A DNA stretch of 64,000 bases, taken from NCBI GenBank assembly GCA_017860615.1, contig JAGDMU010000013.1:20996-84995 (forward strand). The letters run 5' to 3'. Below the pieces are notes generated by a model that was given only the letters and a program-made list of their open reading frames with translations, did not search any database and was not told the DNA's origin. Shown here in pieces: positions 1 through 8,857 of this stretch; positions within the stretch are counted from its first letter, which is position 1; every line of letters starts with the position of its first letter. The position numbers and the translations under genes were made by a program. Source of the stretch: Pseudomonadota bacterium. Its GTDB lineage: Bacteria > Campylobacterota > Campylobacteria > Campylobacterales > Sulfurospirillaceae.

Positions 1-945
1 GTTACTTTAGATCCAAATACAGAAGCAGTTGCAACCCTTGGTAGTAAAGAGGGTTTTGTGCATTTAGCACAAGCGATTATGAATCCAGGCGATGTAGCGG
101 TTGTTCCAGATCCTGCTTACCCCATTCATGCGTATGCGTTTATGATCGCAGGGGGCAATGTTCACAAATTTGGACTTGACTATAACGAAAAATATGAATT
201 GGATAAAGAGCAATTTTTTATCAAACTCAAAAAAGTATTTAAAGAATCAGCTCCAAAACCAAAATTTGTTGTGGTTAACTTTCCGCATAATCCAACCTGT
301 GTTACAACCGATGTCTCTTTTTATGAAGAGCTAGTAGCCTATGCTAAAGAAGAGCGTTTTTATATCATTAGCGATATTGCCTATGCTGATCTCTCTTTTG
401 ATGGTTACGAGACACCTTCTATTTTTCAAGTTGAGGGCGCTAAAGATGTAGCGGTTGAGTGTTATACACTCTCTAAAAGTTACAATATGGCAGGTTGGCG
501 TGTTGGATTTGTGGTGGGTAATAAAAAACTTGTTGGAGCGCTCCAAAAAATCAAATCTTGGTTTGATTATGGTATGTTCACTCCAATTCAAGTAGCTTCA
601 ACTGTAGCGCTCGATGGTCCACAAGAGTGTGTGGATGAAATTCGTGCCACGTACAAAAAGCGTCGTGATGTATTGGTTGAGAGTTTTAACAATGCAGGTT
701 GGCCAATGGAAAAACCACAATCAACCATGTTTGTATGGGCAAAAATTCCTAAAGTTGCAGAGCATTTAGGAAGTATGGAGTTTGCTAAACAGCTCTTGAA
801 AGAGGCTAAAATCGCAGTGAGTCCAGGTGTTGGTTTTGGCGAGAGTGGCGAAGGTTATGTACGAATTGCTTTGATTGAAAATGAAAATAGAATACGTCAA
901 GCCGCACGTAACATTAAGAAGTATTTGAAGAGTTTAGAAGGTTAG
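1..945 (+). CDS. Aminotransferase class I/II (PLP), 5' end outside the window
   Basis: The open frame is already running at base 1, so the N-terminus is missing and 314 residues remain. It is a fold-type I, PLP-dependent aminotransferase. The PLP-binding lysine is in the SKSYNMAGWRVGF motif (Lys codon 475-477), and an NFPHNPT motif lies upstream at about 271-300. It resembles the LL-diaminopimelate/alanine/aspartate aminotransferase branch; the exact substrate cannot be read from the sequence. It ends 3 bases before hom, and related genomes also place an aminotransferase beside hom, so a role in aspartate-family amino acid synthesis is likely (inference). A GTG at 58 could look like a start, but the conserved frame continues upstream of it. 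Confidence 0.9.
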   Translation, partial: VTLDPNTEAVATLGSKEGFVHLAQAIMNPGDVAVVPDPAYPIHAYAFMIAGGNVHKFGLDYNEKYELDKEQFFIKLKKVFKESAPKPKFVVVNFPHNPTCVTTDVSFYEELVAYAKEERFYIISDIAYADLSFDGYETPSIFQVEGAKDVAVECYTLSKSYNMAGWRVGFVVGNKKLVGALQKIKSWFDYGMFTPIQVASTVALDGPQECVDEIRATYKKRRDVLVESFNNAGWPMEKPQSTMFVWAKIPKVAEHLGSMEFAKQLLKEAKIAVSPGVGFGESGEGYVRIALIENENRIRQAARNIKKYLKSLEG

Positions 946-948
946 GGA

Positions 949-2220
949 ATGATCAAAGTAGGAATTATTGGTGTAGGAACTGTTGGTAGCCATGTTGTTA
1001 AAATTTTACAAGAGAATGAAGATATTATCACAGCGCGCAGTGGCAAAAAAATTGTTCCTATTATCGGTGTTGTAAAAGATACGACAAAAAAGAGGGATGT
1101 GAACATCCCTCTAAGTAGTGATGTGAATGATGTTTTAGAAAACCCCGAAATTGATGTTGTTGTTGAATTGATGGGTGGTGTGGATGAAGCCTATAAAATT
1201 GTAACCCGCGCGCTTAAAAATAAAAAAGCCGTGGTAACAGCTAATAAAGCACTCTTAGCCTACCACCGTTATGAATTACGTGATCTTGCAGGTTCAACAC
1301 CGATTGGTTATGAAGCCAGTGTGGCTGGAGGAATTCCTATCATCAAAGCGCTTCGTGAAGGACTCAGTGCCAATCATATTGACGCGATTAAAGGTATCAT
1401 GAACGGTACCTGTAATTTTATTTTAACAAAGATGATGAATGAAAAAGCAGAATTTGCAGATGTCCTTAAAGAAGCACAAGCTTTAGGTTATGCAGAAGCT
1501 GATCCAACGTTTGATGTCGGCGGATTCGATGCTGCACATAAGTTACTTATATTAGCGAGTATTGCTTATGGTATCGATGTGAAACCTGAAGAAATTCTCA
1601 TTGAGGGCATTGAGCATATCAATAGTGAAGATATCTATTTTGCCAAAGAATTTGGCTACAACATTAAGCTCCTTACTATTGCTAAAAAAAGTGGCGACCA
1701 AGTCGAGCTTCGTGTACATCCTGCATTGGTTCCAATCAAGCAAATGATTGCTAAAGTTGATGGCGTTATGAATGGCATTAGCGTAATTGGAGATCGCGTG
1801 GGTGAGACAATGTATTATGGACCTGGAGCTGGAGGAAGTGCCACCGCAAGTGCTGTTGTTTCAGATCTTATTGACATTGCCCGACATACGCAAAATTCAC
1901 CAATGCTTGGATTTATCAAACCGCTTGAAAAAAGTGGTTTAACACTGATGAATAGAGATGATATTTGCACACAGTATTATATTCGCTTCACTGTTGCAGA
2001 TAAAATTGGAGTTTTGTCTAAAATCTCAGAAATTTTGGGAAAACATTCTATTTCGATTAGCAGTTTTTTACAAAAACAAGATGCGAAGCGAGAAGAGAGC
2101 GCTGTATTGCTCTTTTCAACGCATACCTGTAAAGAGAGCAATATTCAAAAGGCACTGCAAGAACTAAGCGAACTTGAGTTCGTAGAACTTAAACCTGCGA
2201 TGATACGTATCGAGGCATAA
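949..2220 (+). CDS. hom: Homoserine dehydrogenase
   Basis: NAD(P)-dependent reduction of aspartate semialdehyde to homoserine, the branch towards threonine and methionine. The N-terminal Rossmann motif GIIGVGTVG is at residues 6-14, NKALLA follows near 97, the catalytic-domain signature GIMNGTCNFIL is near 148, and a C-terminal ACT domain begins around residue 345, typical of feedback-inhibited enzymes. The length of 423 aa is normal. The ATG follows the upstream aminotransferase stop by 3 bases (GGGA upstream). The TAA overlaps the ATG of yraN (TAATG), so the two are translationally coupled. Confidence 0.97.
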   Translation: MIKVGIIGVGTVGSHVVKILQENEDIITARSGKKIVPIIGVVKDTTKKRDVNIPLSSDVNDVLENPEIDVVVELMGGVDEAYKIVTRALKNKKAVVTANKALLAYHRYELRDLAGSTPIGYEASVAGGIPIIKALREGLSANHIDAIKGIMNGTCNFILTKMMNEKAEFADVLKEAQALGYAEADPTFDVGGFDAAHKLLILASIAYGIDVKPEEILIEGIEHINSEDIYFAKEFGYNIKLLTIAKKSGDQVELRVHPALVPIKQMIAKVDGVMNGISVIGDRVGETMYYGPGAGGSATASAVVSDLIDIARHTQNSPMLGFIKPLEKSGLTLMNRDDICTQYYIRFTVADKIGVLSKISEILGKHSISISSFLQKQDAKREESAVLLFSTHTCKESNIQKALQELSELEFVELKPAMIRIEA

Positions 2221-2546
2221 TGAGTATACAAGAGGGGAAAGAGGCTGAAGAAAAAGCCTCTTCCTATCTTAAAAAAGAGGGATATACGATTCTTACCCGT
2301 AACTTCCATTCTAAGTTTGGAGAGATAGATATCATTGCTCAAAAAGAGAACATTCTACACTTTTGTGAAGTGAAATTTTCACAAAAATACGATCCTATTA
2401 GCCGCATAACTCCTTCAAAAATGAATAAAATCATCAAAACAATCAACTATTATTTACTGACACATGGTAGCACATATGATTATCAAATTGACGCCATTTT
2501 AGTAACGCCAAAAAATATAGAAATAATAAAAAATATTAGTTACTAA
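2220..2546 (+). CDS. yraN: YraN/UPF0102 family nuclease-like protein
   Basis: A protein of 108 aa of the UPF0102 family, which has a restriction-endonuclease-like (PD-(D/E)XK) fold. Visible family motifs are the N-terminal GKEAEEKASSYLKKEGY, then RNFHSKFGEIDIIA (catalytic E and D) and HFCEVKF (E-x-K). The cellular role is not settled. It starts inside the hom stop codon and is followed by an 85-base gap holding the trxA promoter, so it closes the aminotransferase-hom-yraN operon. Confidence 0.9.
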   Translation: MSIQEGKEAEEKASSYLKKEGYTILTRNFHSKFGEIDIIAQKENILHFCEVKFSQKYDPISRITPSKMNKIIKTINYYLLTHGSTYDYQIDAILVTPKNIEIIKNISY

Positions 2547-2590
2547 AAAAATAACTTTATGTGCTATGGTAATTTTAAAGTTAGAGTGAG

Positions 2591-2596
2591 TATAAT
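2591..2596 (+). promoter_or_regulatory. -10 box of the trxA promoter
   Basis: A perfect TATAAT preceded by GAG lies 35 bases before the trxA ATG, in the only gap between yraN and trxA. No clear -35 is seen, as is usual for sigma-70 promoters of Campylobacterota, which rely on an extended -10 and upstream T-tracts. Confidence 0.6.
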
Positions 2597-2631
2597 TGAC
2601 CATCTATAAAATAACGATTTAGGGGAAAAAA

Positions 2632-2949
2632 ATGGGAAAATATTTAGAGTTAAATGCATCAAATTTTGATAGTACTGTAGCTGAAGGCGTAGCATTAGTA
2701 GACTTTTGGGCACCTTGGTGTGGACCTTGTCGTATGATCGCTCCAGTGATTGACGAATTAGCAGGTGATTTTGATGGCAAAGCAAAAATTTGTAAAGTCA
2801 ATACTGATGAAGAGCAAGATGTTGCTATTAAATATGGCATTAGGTCAATCCCAACAATCCTTTTCTTTAAAAATGGTGAATTGGTCGATCAAATGATCGG
2901 TGCATCATCTAAACAAGTTTTAGCTGACAAAATTAATTCACTTCTTTAA
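2632..2949 (+). CDS. trxA: Thioredoxin 1
   Basis: Small cytoplasmic disulfide reductase of 105 aa. The active site is WCGPC with Cys30 and Cys33, within FWAPWCGPCRM. The cis-proline motif RSIPT is near residue 75 and the C-terminal helix is intact. It carries its own promoter and the RBS AGGGG. trxB, which recycles it, follows 120 bases downstream. Likely clients encoded in the window are the peroxiredoxins at 12.5 and 50.4 kb. Confidence 0.97.
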   Translation: MGKYLELNASNFDSTVAEGVALVDFWAPWCGPCRMIAPVIDELAGDFDGKAKICKVNTDEEQDVAIKYGIRSIPTILFFKNGELVDQMIGASSKQVLADKINSLL

Positions 2950-2960
2950 TCAAAATTTCG

Positions 2961-2984
2961 CAAGGGAGTCGTTAGACTTCCTTG
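2961..2984 (+). other. Hairpin in the trxA-trxB intergenic region
   Basis: A stem of ten positions (CAAGGGAGTC with GACTTCCTTG, one G-T wobble) around a GTTA loop, 11 bases after the trxA stop. No run of T follows, so it is not a classical intrinsic terminator. It may stabilise the trxA 3' end or partly attenuate trxB. The rest of the 120-base gap holds the trxB RBS (AAGGA) and nothing else I recognise. Confidence 0.5.
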
Positions 2985-3069
2985 ACTACAGTACCTCTTT
3001 TGGGCTATGAACATGGTCTGTGCATAACAGCATGTGATTTGTCAGTCTAAAAAAAGATAAGGAAAAATC

Positions 3070-4002
3070 ATGTTAGATCTAGCAATTATTGGTGGTGGTC
3101 CAGCAGGGCTAAGTGCTGGATTGTATGCAACACGTGGCGGTTTGAAAAACGTAGTGATGTTTGAAAAAGGTCTTCCCGGTGGACAGATTACCAGCAGTAG
3201 TGAGATAGAAAATTATCCTGGCAGCGCAGAGATACTCAGTGGTTTAGATTTTATGGCGCCTTGGTCAGAACAGTGTATGCGCTTCGGTCTCAAACATGCG
3301 ATGGAAGAAGTGACACGAATCTCTAAAAACCCTGATGGTACATTTCAAATTGCTTTAGCAGGTGGTAAAAGTGAGCAGGCGAAAAGTGTGATTGTTTGCA
3401 CAGGTAGTACTCCTAAAAAAGCTAATTTTGAAGGCGAATCAGAGTTTTTTGGTAAAGGTGTTAGTACCTGCGCAACGTGTGATGGATTTTTTTATAAAAA
3501 CAAAGAGGTCGTAGCATTGGGTGGTGGTGACACCGCTTTAGAAGAAGCACTTTATCTTTCACATATCTGTTCAAAAGTTTATTTAGTTCACAGACGTGAT
3601 ACTTTTAGAGCAAGCCCAAGTACAATAGAAAAAGTTAAAAATAATCCTAAAATTGAACTTATTTTAAATGTGACAGTAAAAAAAGCCTATGGTGACAAAA
3701 TGGGTCTCAATGGTATTATTGTTGTAGATGCCGCAGGCAAAGAGAGAGATATAGCCGTTCCTGGTGTTTTTGTCTTTGTCGGTATGAATGTAAACAATGC
3801 TATTTTACAACAAGAAGATGGAAGCTTTTTATGTGATATGGATGAAAATGGCAATGTTGTTGTTGATCTCAGTATGCATACTTCCGTTAAAGGTCTTTTT
3901 GCCGCAGGTGATTTAAGAATTAAAGCTTCAAAGCAAGTAGTATGCGCAGCAGGCGATGGTGCAACTGCTGGTATCCAAGCATTAGAATATGTGAACCATT
4001 AA
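3070..4002 (+). CDS. trxB: Thioredoxin reductase
   Basis: FAD- and NADPH-dependent flavoprotein that reduces TrxA, 310 aa. The N-terminal FAD dinucleotide fold [15 protein letters not shown] is at residues 6-20. The redox-active CATC is at Cys134 and Cys137. The NADPH motif [10 protein letters not shown] follows near 153, and the FAD-binding GLFAAGDLR is near 276. The length is normal for the low-molecular-weight class. RBS AAGGAA precedes the ATG. It lies 18 bases upstream of dapB. Confidence 0.96.
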   Translation: MLDLAIIGGGPAGLSAGLYATRGGLKNVVMFEKGLPGGQITSSSEIENYPGSAEILSGLDFMAPWSEQCMRFGLKHAMEEVTRISKNPDGTFQIALAGGKSEQAKSVIVCTGSTPKKANFEGESEFFGKGVSTCATCDGFFYKNKEVVALGGGDTALEEALYLSHICSKVYLVHRRDTFRASPSTIEKVKNNPKIELILNVTVKKAYGDKMGLNGIIVVDAAGKERDIAVPGVFVFVGMNVNNAILQQEDGSFLCDMDENGNVVVDLSMHTSVKGLFAAGDLRIKASKQVVCAAGDGATAGIQALEYVNH

Positions 4003-4020
4003 GAAGAAGGAAAATTTAGA

Positions 4021-4788
4021 ATGATACACGTTGGAATTCACGGCTCGACTGGGAGAGTAGGTAGATTACTCATTGATAATCTTCTTAAAGATAAAGAGGC
4101 AAAACCGTATGTTTTGCATGCAATTGAAGATTTCGGATTTATGCCTCCAAAAGATACAACGATTACGGATGACGTTGGTGCCCTTTTACAAAAAAGTGAT
4201 GTTGTTATTGATTTTACTATTTCGATGGGAACAGAAGCACTCCTAGAACATGCCCTTAAACATCCAACACCTTTAGTTATTGGAACAACAGGTTTAAATG
4301 AACATCAACAAAATCTTTTAAAAGAAGCTGCAACGAATATGCCGATTCTTTACTCTACTAACATGTCTTTGGGTGTTGCCGTACTTAATCGTTTGGTAGA
4401 GCTTGCCTCTAAAAGCCTCAGTGATTTTGATATAGAGATTGTGGAACAACACCATCGCTTTAAAAAAGATGCGCCTAGTGGTACCGCATTAACACTTGGA
4501 GAACATGCGGCTCGTGGACGTGGGCTCAATTTGGACGATGTACGTGTTAGCGGTCGTAACGGCCTAATTGGTGAACGTAGTAAAGATGAAATCGCTATTA
4601 TGGCACTTCGTGGTGGTGACATCGTAGGACGTCATACCGTAGGATTTTACAATGATGGCGAATTTATCGAAATGAACCATACAGCAACCAGTCGTGATAC
4701 CTTTGCCAAAGGGGCTATTAAAGCCGCAAAGTGGATCATCAATCAACCTAATGGTCTTTATACAATTAGTGACTGTTTAGGTCTTTAA
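4021..4788 (+). CDS. dapB: 4-hydroxy-tetrahydrodipicolinate reductase
   Basis: NAD(P)H-dependent step of lysine/meso-diaminopimelate synthesis, 255 aa. The Rossmann motif GIHGSTGRVGR is at residues 5-15. The catalytic-site block EQHHRFKKDAPSGTA is at about 142-156, with His144/His145 and the KxxPSGTA lysine. GTTG is at 88-91. Spacing to trxB (18 bases) and purF (19 bases) suggests one transcript. lysA, which finishes the pathway, lies 36 kb away at 41 kb. Confidence 0.96.
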   Translation: MIHVGIHGSTGRVGRLLIDNLLKDKEAKPYVLHAIEDFGFMPPKDTTITDDVGALLQKSDVVIDFTISMGTEALLEHALKHPTPLVIGTTGLNEHQQNLLKEAATNMPILYSTNMSLGVAVLNRLVELASKSLSDFDIEIVEQHHRFKKDAPSGTALTLGEHAARGRGLNLDDVRVSGRNGLIGERSKDEIAIMALRGGDIVGRHTVGFYNDGEFIEMNHTATSRDTFAKGAIKAAKWIINQPNGLYTISDCLGL

Positions 4789-4807
4789 AAAAAGGTGATA
4801 TGAATTT

Positions 4808-6145
4808 ATGTGTGCGATTGTTGGTGTATTTGATGTAAAACATGCTTCTAAAATAGCCTATTATGCTCTGTTTGCGATGCAACATCGTGGACAAGAGGCA
4901 ACAGGTATCAGTGCCAGTGATGGCAAGAAAATCCGAACGCTTAAAGACAATGGTTTAGTAACTGAAGTCTTTAATGAGGAAAAACTCGCCTTTTTACATG
5001 GTGACATGGCAATAGGGCATAACCGTTATTCTACAGCAGGTAGTGATTCTGTAAGAGATGCGCAGCCCGTTGCTGCTAGTTATAAACTGGGTGATATTTC
5101 TGTTGTTCACAATGGAAATTTGATTAATAAACATGAAGTTCGAAGCAAATTGGTTGAACAAGGTGCAATATTCCAGTCTTCCATGGATACTGAAAATATT
5201 ATTCATTTAATCGCACGCTCTCAGCAAGGTAAACTTAAAGATCGTATCATTGAAGCACTCAATGTCATTAAAGGTGCCTATTGTCTTTTAATTCAAAGCA
5301 GATCTAAAATGTTTGCCGTTCGTGATCGTTATGGTGTTCGACCTTTATCTATTGGTAAAATGAAAGACGGTGGGTATATTGTTGCAAGTGAGACCTGTGC
5401 GCTTGATTTGGTTGATGCAGAATTTGTAAGAGATGTAAGACCTGGTGAGATGGTTATCTTTCAACATGGTAAAGAAGAGTTTGAAAGCATCCAACTTTTT
5501 GAGCCTGATCCACATATTTGTGCCTTTGAATTTATCTATTTTGCACGTCCTGATAGTGTCATTGAAGGTAAAAATGTTTATGCTGTTCGCAAAAAAATGG
5601 GTATGAAGCTCGCAGAATTGGCTCCCGTAGAAGCAGATTTTGTTATACCTGTACCAGATAGCGGTGTCAGTGCAGCTCTTGGATACGCACAAGCGAGTGG
5701 TATTCCTTTTGAGATGGCCATTGTACGAAACCATTACGTTGGAAGAACGTTTATCGAACCTACGCAAGCGGTACGTGATCTTAAAGTAAAACTTAAACTC
5801 TCTCCTATTCATAAAATTTTAGAGGGTAAAAAAATTGTTGTGATCGATGACAGTATTGTGAGAGGCACAACCTCACGACAGATTGTTAAAATGCTTAAAC
5901 GTGCTGGTGCAGCTGAAGTGCATATGCGTATTGCTGCTCCAACGATTGAACATCCTTGCTTATATGGTATTGACACCCCGAGCTATAAAGAGCTTATCAG
6001 TGCCAATAAAAATGTCGAAGAAGTCAGAGAGTATATTGAAGCAGATTCACTTGCCTTTTTAAGTATTGAAGCGCTTAAAGAGAGTATTGGCAATGATATG
6101 AAGTATTCACTGGTCAGTTTTGATGGAAATTATTTTATTAAATAA
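4808..6145 (+). CDS. purF: Amidophosphoribosyltransferase
   Basis: First committed enzyme of de novo purine synthesis, moving glutamine amide nitrogen onto PRPP. It starts Met-Cys-Ala-Ile-Val-Gly, so Cys2 becomes the N-terminal nucleophile after Met removal. The glutaminase signatures HRGQEATGI and GHNRYSTAG follow. The C-terminal phosphoribosyltransferase domain has the PRPP loop VIDDSIVRGTTS near residues 345-356. The length of 445 aa is typical. Its TAA overlaps the ATG of the radical-SAM gene. Confidence 0.97.
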   Translation: MCAIVGVFDVKHASKIAYYALFAMQHRGQEATGISASDGKKIRTLKDNGLVTEVFNEEKLAFLHGDMAIGHNRYSTAGSDSVRDAQPVAASYKLGDISVVHNGNLINKHEVRSKLVEQGAIFQSSMDTENIIHLIARSQQGKLKDRIIEALNVIKGAYCLLIQSRSKMFAVRDRYGVRPLSIGKMKDGGYIVASETCALDLVDAEFVRDVRPGEMVIFQHGKEEFESIQLFEPDPHICAFEFIYFARPDSVIEGKNVYAVRKKMGMKLAELAPVEADFVIPVPDSGVSAALGYAQASGIPFEMAIVRNHYVGRTFIEPTQAVRDLKVKLKLSPIHKILEGKKIVVIDDSIVRGTTSRQIVKMLKRAGAAEVHMRIAAPTIEHPCLYGIDTPSYKELISANKNVEEVREYIEADSLAFLSIEALKESIGNDMKYSLVSFDGNYFIK

Positions 6146-7098
6146 TGCGCGAAATTTTAACCGCAGGGCGGTATTTTAGGAGTAAATTTGGGGAAAATGT
6201 TTACAAAATCCCCATTTCTATCTCTGGTTTTACCTGCCCAAATATTGATGGAACTGTTGCTCGTGGTGGCTGTGTTTTCTGTGAAAATGAATCATTTAGC
6301 CCCAATTTAGAGCATAATCAACCCAAGCGATTTTTTTTAAATCCTACTTCTGAAAATCCTTATTTAGAGTTTCAACTTCTTCAGTTAGAGGCGCAATACA
6401 AAAAAACGAAAACCGTACTTTCTAAAAAATTTGGTGCGAAAAAATTTATTATCTATTTTCAATCTTTTACCAATACATACGCACCTTTAGATACGCTCAA
6501 AGCGCTTTATACGAAAGCTTTAAGTTTTGAAGGAGTTGTTGGACTTAGCATTGGAACGCGTACCGATAGCATCACAGAAGAGGTTATTGCCTATTTGGCT
6601 GAGCTTTCCAAAAAATATGAAATATGGGTAGAGTATGGTGTACAGTCTTCTTCAGATGAGACACTTAAAAGAATTAATCGTGGTCATGATAGTGCCAATA
6701 TTGAAAAGTACATCGCTTTAACACATCAGTATGGACTCAAGATGTGTGCCCATGTTATTTTTGGACTCCCTGGTGAGACGCCTGAAATGGCACTTGAAAG
6801 TGTTAAATTTGCACTAAAATTAGGGGTGCACTCTTTCAAATTTCATCCATTGTATGTTGTCAAACGAACAGCACTAGCCAATGATTTTAAAAGAGGGGAA
6901 TTTATGCCCATCACTGAAGCGTGCTACATTCAAACTCTGATCGAGGCAATTAAACTTATGCCAGAAGATGTGATGTTACAACGTGTGAGTGCAGGCATTG
7001 AAGATGATACGCTACTTTCTCCTTCATGGTGCTATACAAAGCATCAGCAGATGTTTAACATCCGTGCTGCGCTTAAAAAAGAGGGACTGATTTATTAG
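6145..7098 (+). CDS. TIGR01212 (YhcC) family radical SAM protein
   Basis: A 317-residue radical-SAM protein. The cluster-binding cysteines are in SGFTCPNIDGT and GGCVFCENESF (C-x(n)-C-x2-C, residues about 30-47), the pattern of the TIGR01212/YhcC group. GLPGET near residue 209 and the barrel follow. The reaction is not established for the family. It is translationally coupled to purF (TAATG). It ends tail to tail with the minus-strand DUF2393 gene, overlapping it by 4 bases. Confidence 0.88.
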   Translation: MREILTAGRYFRSKFGENVYKIPISISGFTCPNIDGTVARGGCVFCENESFSPNLEHNQPKRFFLNPTSENPYLEFQLLQLEAQYKKTKTVLSKKFGAKKFIIYFQSFTNTYAPLDTLKALYTKALSFEGVVGLSIGTRTDSITEEVIAYLAELSKKYEIWVEYGVQSSSDETLKRINRGHDSANIEKYIALTHQYGLKMCAHVIFGLPGETPEMALESVKFALKLGVHSFKFHPLYVVKRTALANDFKRGEFMPITEACYIQTLIEAIKLMPEDVMLQRVSAGIEDDTLLSPSWCYTKHQQMFNIRAALKKEGLIY

Positions 7099-7637
7099 TG
7101 GCAATAAAGCTCATACCGTGTATAAGGCTTTGCATAAGAGGGTGGATAGCGCATAAAGATCGTAAAGTTGCGCATTTCTCCTGTATATAAATTTTCTGCA
7201 ATCACAAACTCTTTTGTGGTTTCAATCGTAGCACTTTTTTCGCCCCAGTTGAAAATATTATCTAGTGCTGATTTTGGGACAAATATGGCAGAATCCGTAC
7301 CAATTTTCTCCAAAGAGTCATTGGCTATTTTAACTTCTAAAATACATTGCCCTATTTTAAAATTGCCAATATTGCGGATTTGTCCTGAAATAGAAAATGA
7401 CTCGTTAATTAAAACTTTTTTCTGCACAATATTTTCGAGTCGAGCAACTTTTGTGTACTTATCAAGACCATAAATAGCAAAAGTTGCAAATACGATCATA
7501 ATAAAAAGTGTAGCGAGAATAGGTGGGAATAGGGAACTTTTACCATCATGATTGCGAATAGTCAAAGCTACAATCAAAGCAAAAATTAGAACAATAACAA
7601 TAATAGCAAACCAATGGAGTATTGTAAAATAGGTCAA
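7095..7637 (-). CDS. DUF2393 family membrane protein, copy 2 (TTG start)
   Basis: Uncharacterised. About 180 aa with two hydrophobic helices at the N-terminus (FAIIVIVLIFALIVALTI, then an FPPILATLFIMIVFATFAIYG stretch), followed by a soluble domain, resembling DUF2393 proteins of Campylobacterota. The frame stays open upstream to 7712, but the only good RBS (AAGGAG, overlapping the stop of the preceding gene) stands 5 bases before the TTG at 7635-7637, which also places the first helix at the N-terminus. I therefore choose TTG; the alternative ATGs at 7676-7712 would overlap the neighbour. It is the last gene of the ilvE-SPFH-hisIE-DUF2393 operon. Confidence 0.72.
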   Translation of the reverse strand: MTYFTILHWFAIIVIVLIFALIVALTIRNHDGKSSLFPPILATLFIMIVFATFAIYGLDKYTKVARLENIVQKKVLINESFSISGQIRNIGNFKIGQCILEVKIANDSLEKIGTDSAIFVPKSALDNIFNWGEKSATIETTKEFVIAENLYTGEMRNFTIFMRYPPSYAKPYTRYELYCH

Positions 7638-7647
7638 TACGGCTCCT

Positions 7648-8184
7648 TTAGTAGCATTCTGCTTTGAGTGATGCATTGACATCACCACTATAGGTAAAAT
7701 CATCAAAGACACTTTGAAATTCCAAAGTACCTTCTTTAGAGAGATTTTGTTTTACAAATATCGACTGATTTGTAATTGGTTTTAGGGTATTAATCAGGGC
7801 TTTGAGTCCTTGTACATCAGTTTGCTTGAAAATAAATGTATGAATTAAACAGAGTGTGAAATCTTTGTTAGAATGGTTGTAAATCGTACCTTCAACGATT
7901 AAAGAATCAGAAAAGGTTAATTTTTTGACCATACTCACTTCTGTTGTGGTATATCTTAGTGTTTCACCTAGTTTCATTTTGATGAAAAAAGGTGAAACAA
8001 TCAACATGATAAGTGCTAGTATAATCAGTAGAAGTGATGCTACGGAAGAGCGTTTAGCAATTAAACTTGCTAATATAATAAGTATTAAAAAGGTGAAAAT
8101 TAGCCAAAAAAATGCCAAATAATCATAAAGACCAAAATGTTTTAGATAGGTCAGTAGTGATAATTTGAGTGCATCAATGCTCAT
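7648..8184 (-). CDS. DUF2393 family membrane protein, copy 1
   Basis: Uncharacterised, 178 aa. It has two predicted membrane helices ([20 protein letters not shown] and a [16 protein letters not shown] stretch), then an extracytoplasmic-looking domain with [21 protein letters not shown], similar in plan to the next gene (VQKKVLINESFSISGQIRNIGNF). The two are probably an old tandem duplication (inference). The ATG lies inside the 3' end of hisIE (11-base overlap), so expression should be coupled to histidine synthesis. Confidence 0.8.
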   Translation of the reverse strand: MSIDALKLSLLTYLKHFGLYDYLAFFWLIFTFLILIILASLIAKRSSVASLLLIILALIMLIVSPFFIKMKLGETLRYTTTEVSMVKKLTFSDSLIVEGTIYNHSNKDFTLCLIHTFIFKQTDVQGLKALINTLKPITNQSIFVKQNLSKEGTLEFQSVFDDFTYSGDVNASLKAECY

Positions 8185-8857
8185 TGCGGCTATTTTTCTC
8201 CTCTATTCCACTGAGTCCAAAGCGTCTTTCAAGCTCTTTAGAAATAAGTGATGGATGAATATTTTTAGCTCCTAATGCAACAAGGGCATGGAACATAAGA
8301 TCGGCTGCTTCATAAACAATCTCTTTGCTATCATTGTCTTTACAGGCAAAGCAGAACTCACCTGCTTCTTCCACAACTTTTTTTAAGATACTGTTATCGC
8401 CTTTTTGAAGCAATGATGCCACATAAGAGCTTTTTGGATCAGCTTTTTTGCGCTCTTGAATAATATGATAAATTTTATCACTGATGGAATAAGCTGCGAT
8501 TTCTTGTGCAGGTGCTTTAGGTGTTTCTTCAACATCTATACGGTTAAAAAAGCAAGAAGGGCGTCCTGTATGACATGCAACACCTTCTTGCTCTACTTTA
8601 AGCAGTAGTGTATCGCTATCGCAATCCAAATAAGCTTCTTTAACATGTTGTAAGTGACCACTGGTCTCACCCTTTTTCCAGAGGCTTTGGCGGCTTCTGG
8701 AATAGTAGTGAGCAAGTCCTGTTTGCAATGTCAAAGCGAGTGCTTCTTGGTTCATGTAGGCAAGCATCAGCACTTCACCGCTATTGATATCCTGTGCAAT
8801 AACAGGTAGAAGCGGTGAAGCATTCCAGTCAATGGAATTTAAAAGTGTTGAACTCAT
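8174..8857 (-). CDS. hisIE: Bifunctional phosphoribosyl-AMP cyclohydrolase / phosphoribosyl-ATP pyrophosphatase
   Basis: Second and third steps of histidine synthesis in one chain, 227 aa. The N-terminal HisI domain (about 1-115) shows [19 protein letters not shown], the metal-site DCDSDT and [12 protein letters not shown]. The C-terminal HisE domain (about 125-215) has [19 protein letters not shown] with the MazG-like E-E pair and [12 protein letters not shown]. Fusion of the two is common in bacteria. ATG and the upstream TGA overlap (ATGA) with the SPFH gene. Confidence 0.96.
   Translation of the reverse strand: MSSTLLNSIDWNASPLLPVIAQDINSGEVLMLAYMNQEALALTLQTGLAHYYSRSRQSLWKKGETSGHLQHVKEAYLDCDSDTLLLKVEQEGVACHTGRPSCFFNRIDVEETPKAPAQEIAAYSISDKIYHIIQERKKADPKSSYVASLLQKGDNSILKKVVEEAGEFCFACKDNDSKEIVYEAADLMFHALVALGAKNIHPSLISKELERRFGLSGIEEKNSRNEH

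Noticed and set aside
5345..5812. 155-codon open frame on the minus strand inside purF
   Set aside because: It lies wholly within a strongly conserved gene, has a low-complexity unrecognisable product and no RBS.
8174..8857. hisIE fusion as novel
   Set aside because: HisI-HisE fusion is common in bacteria.
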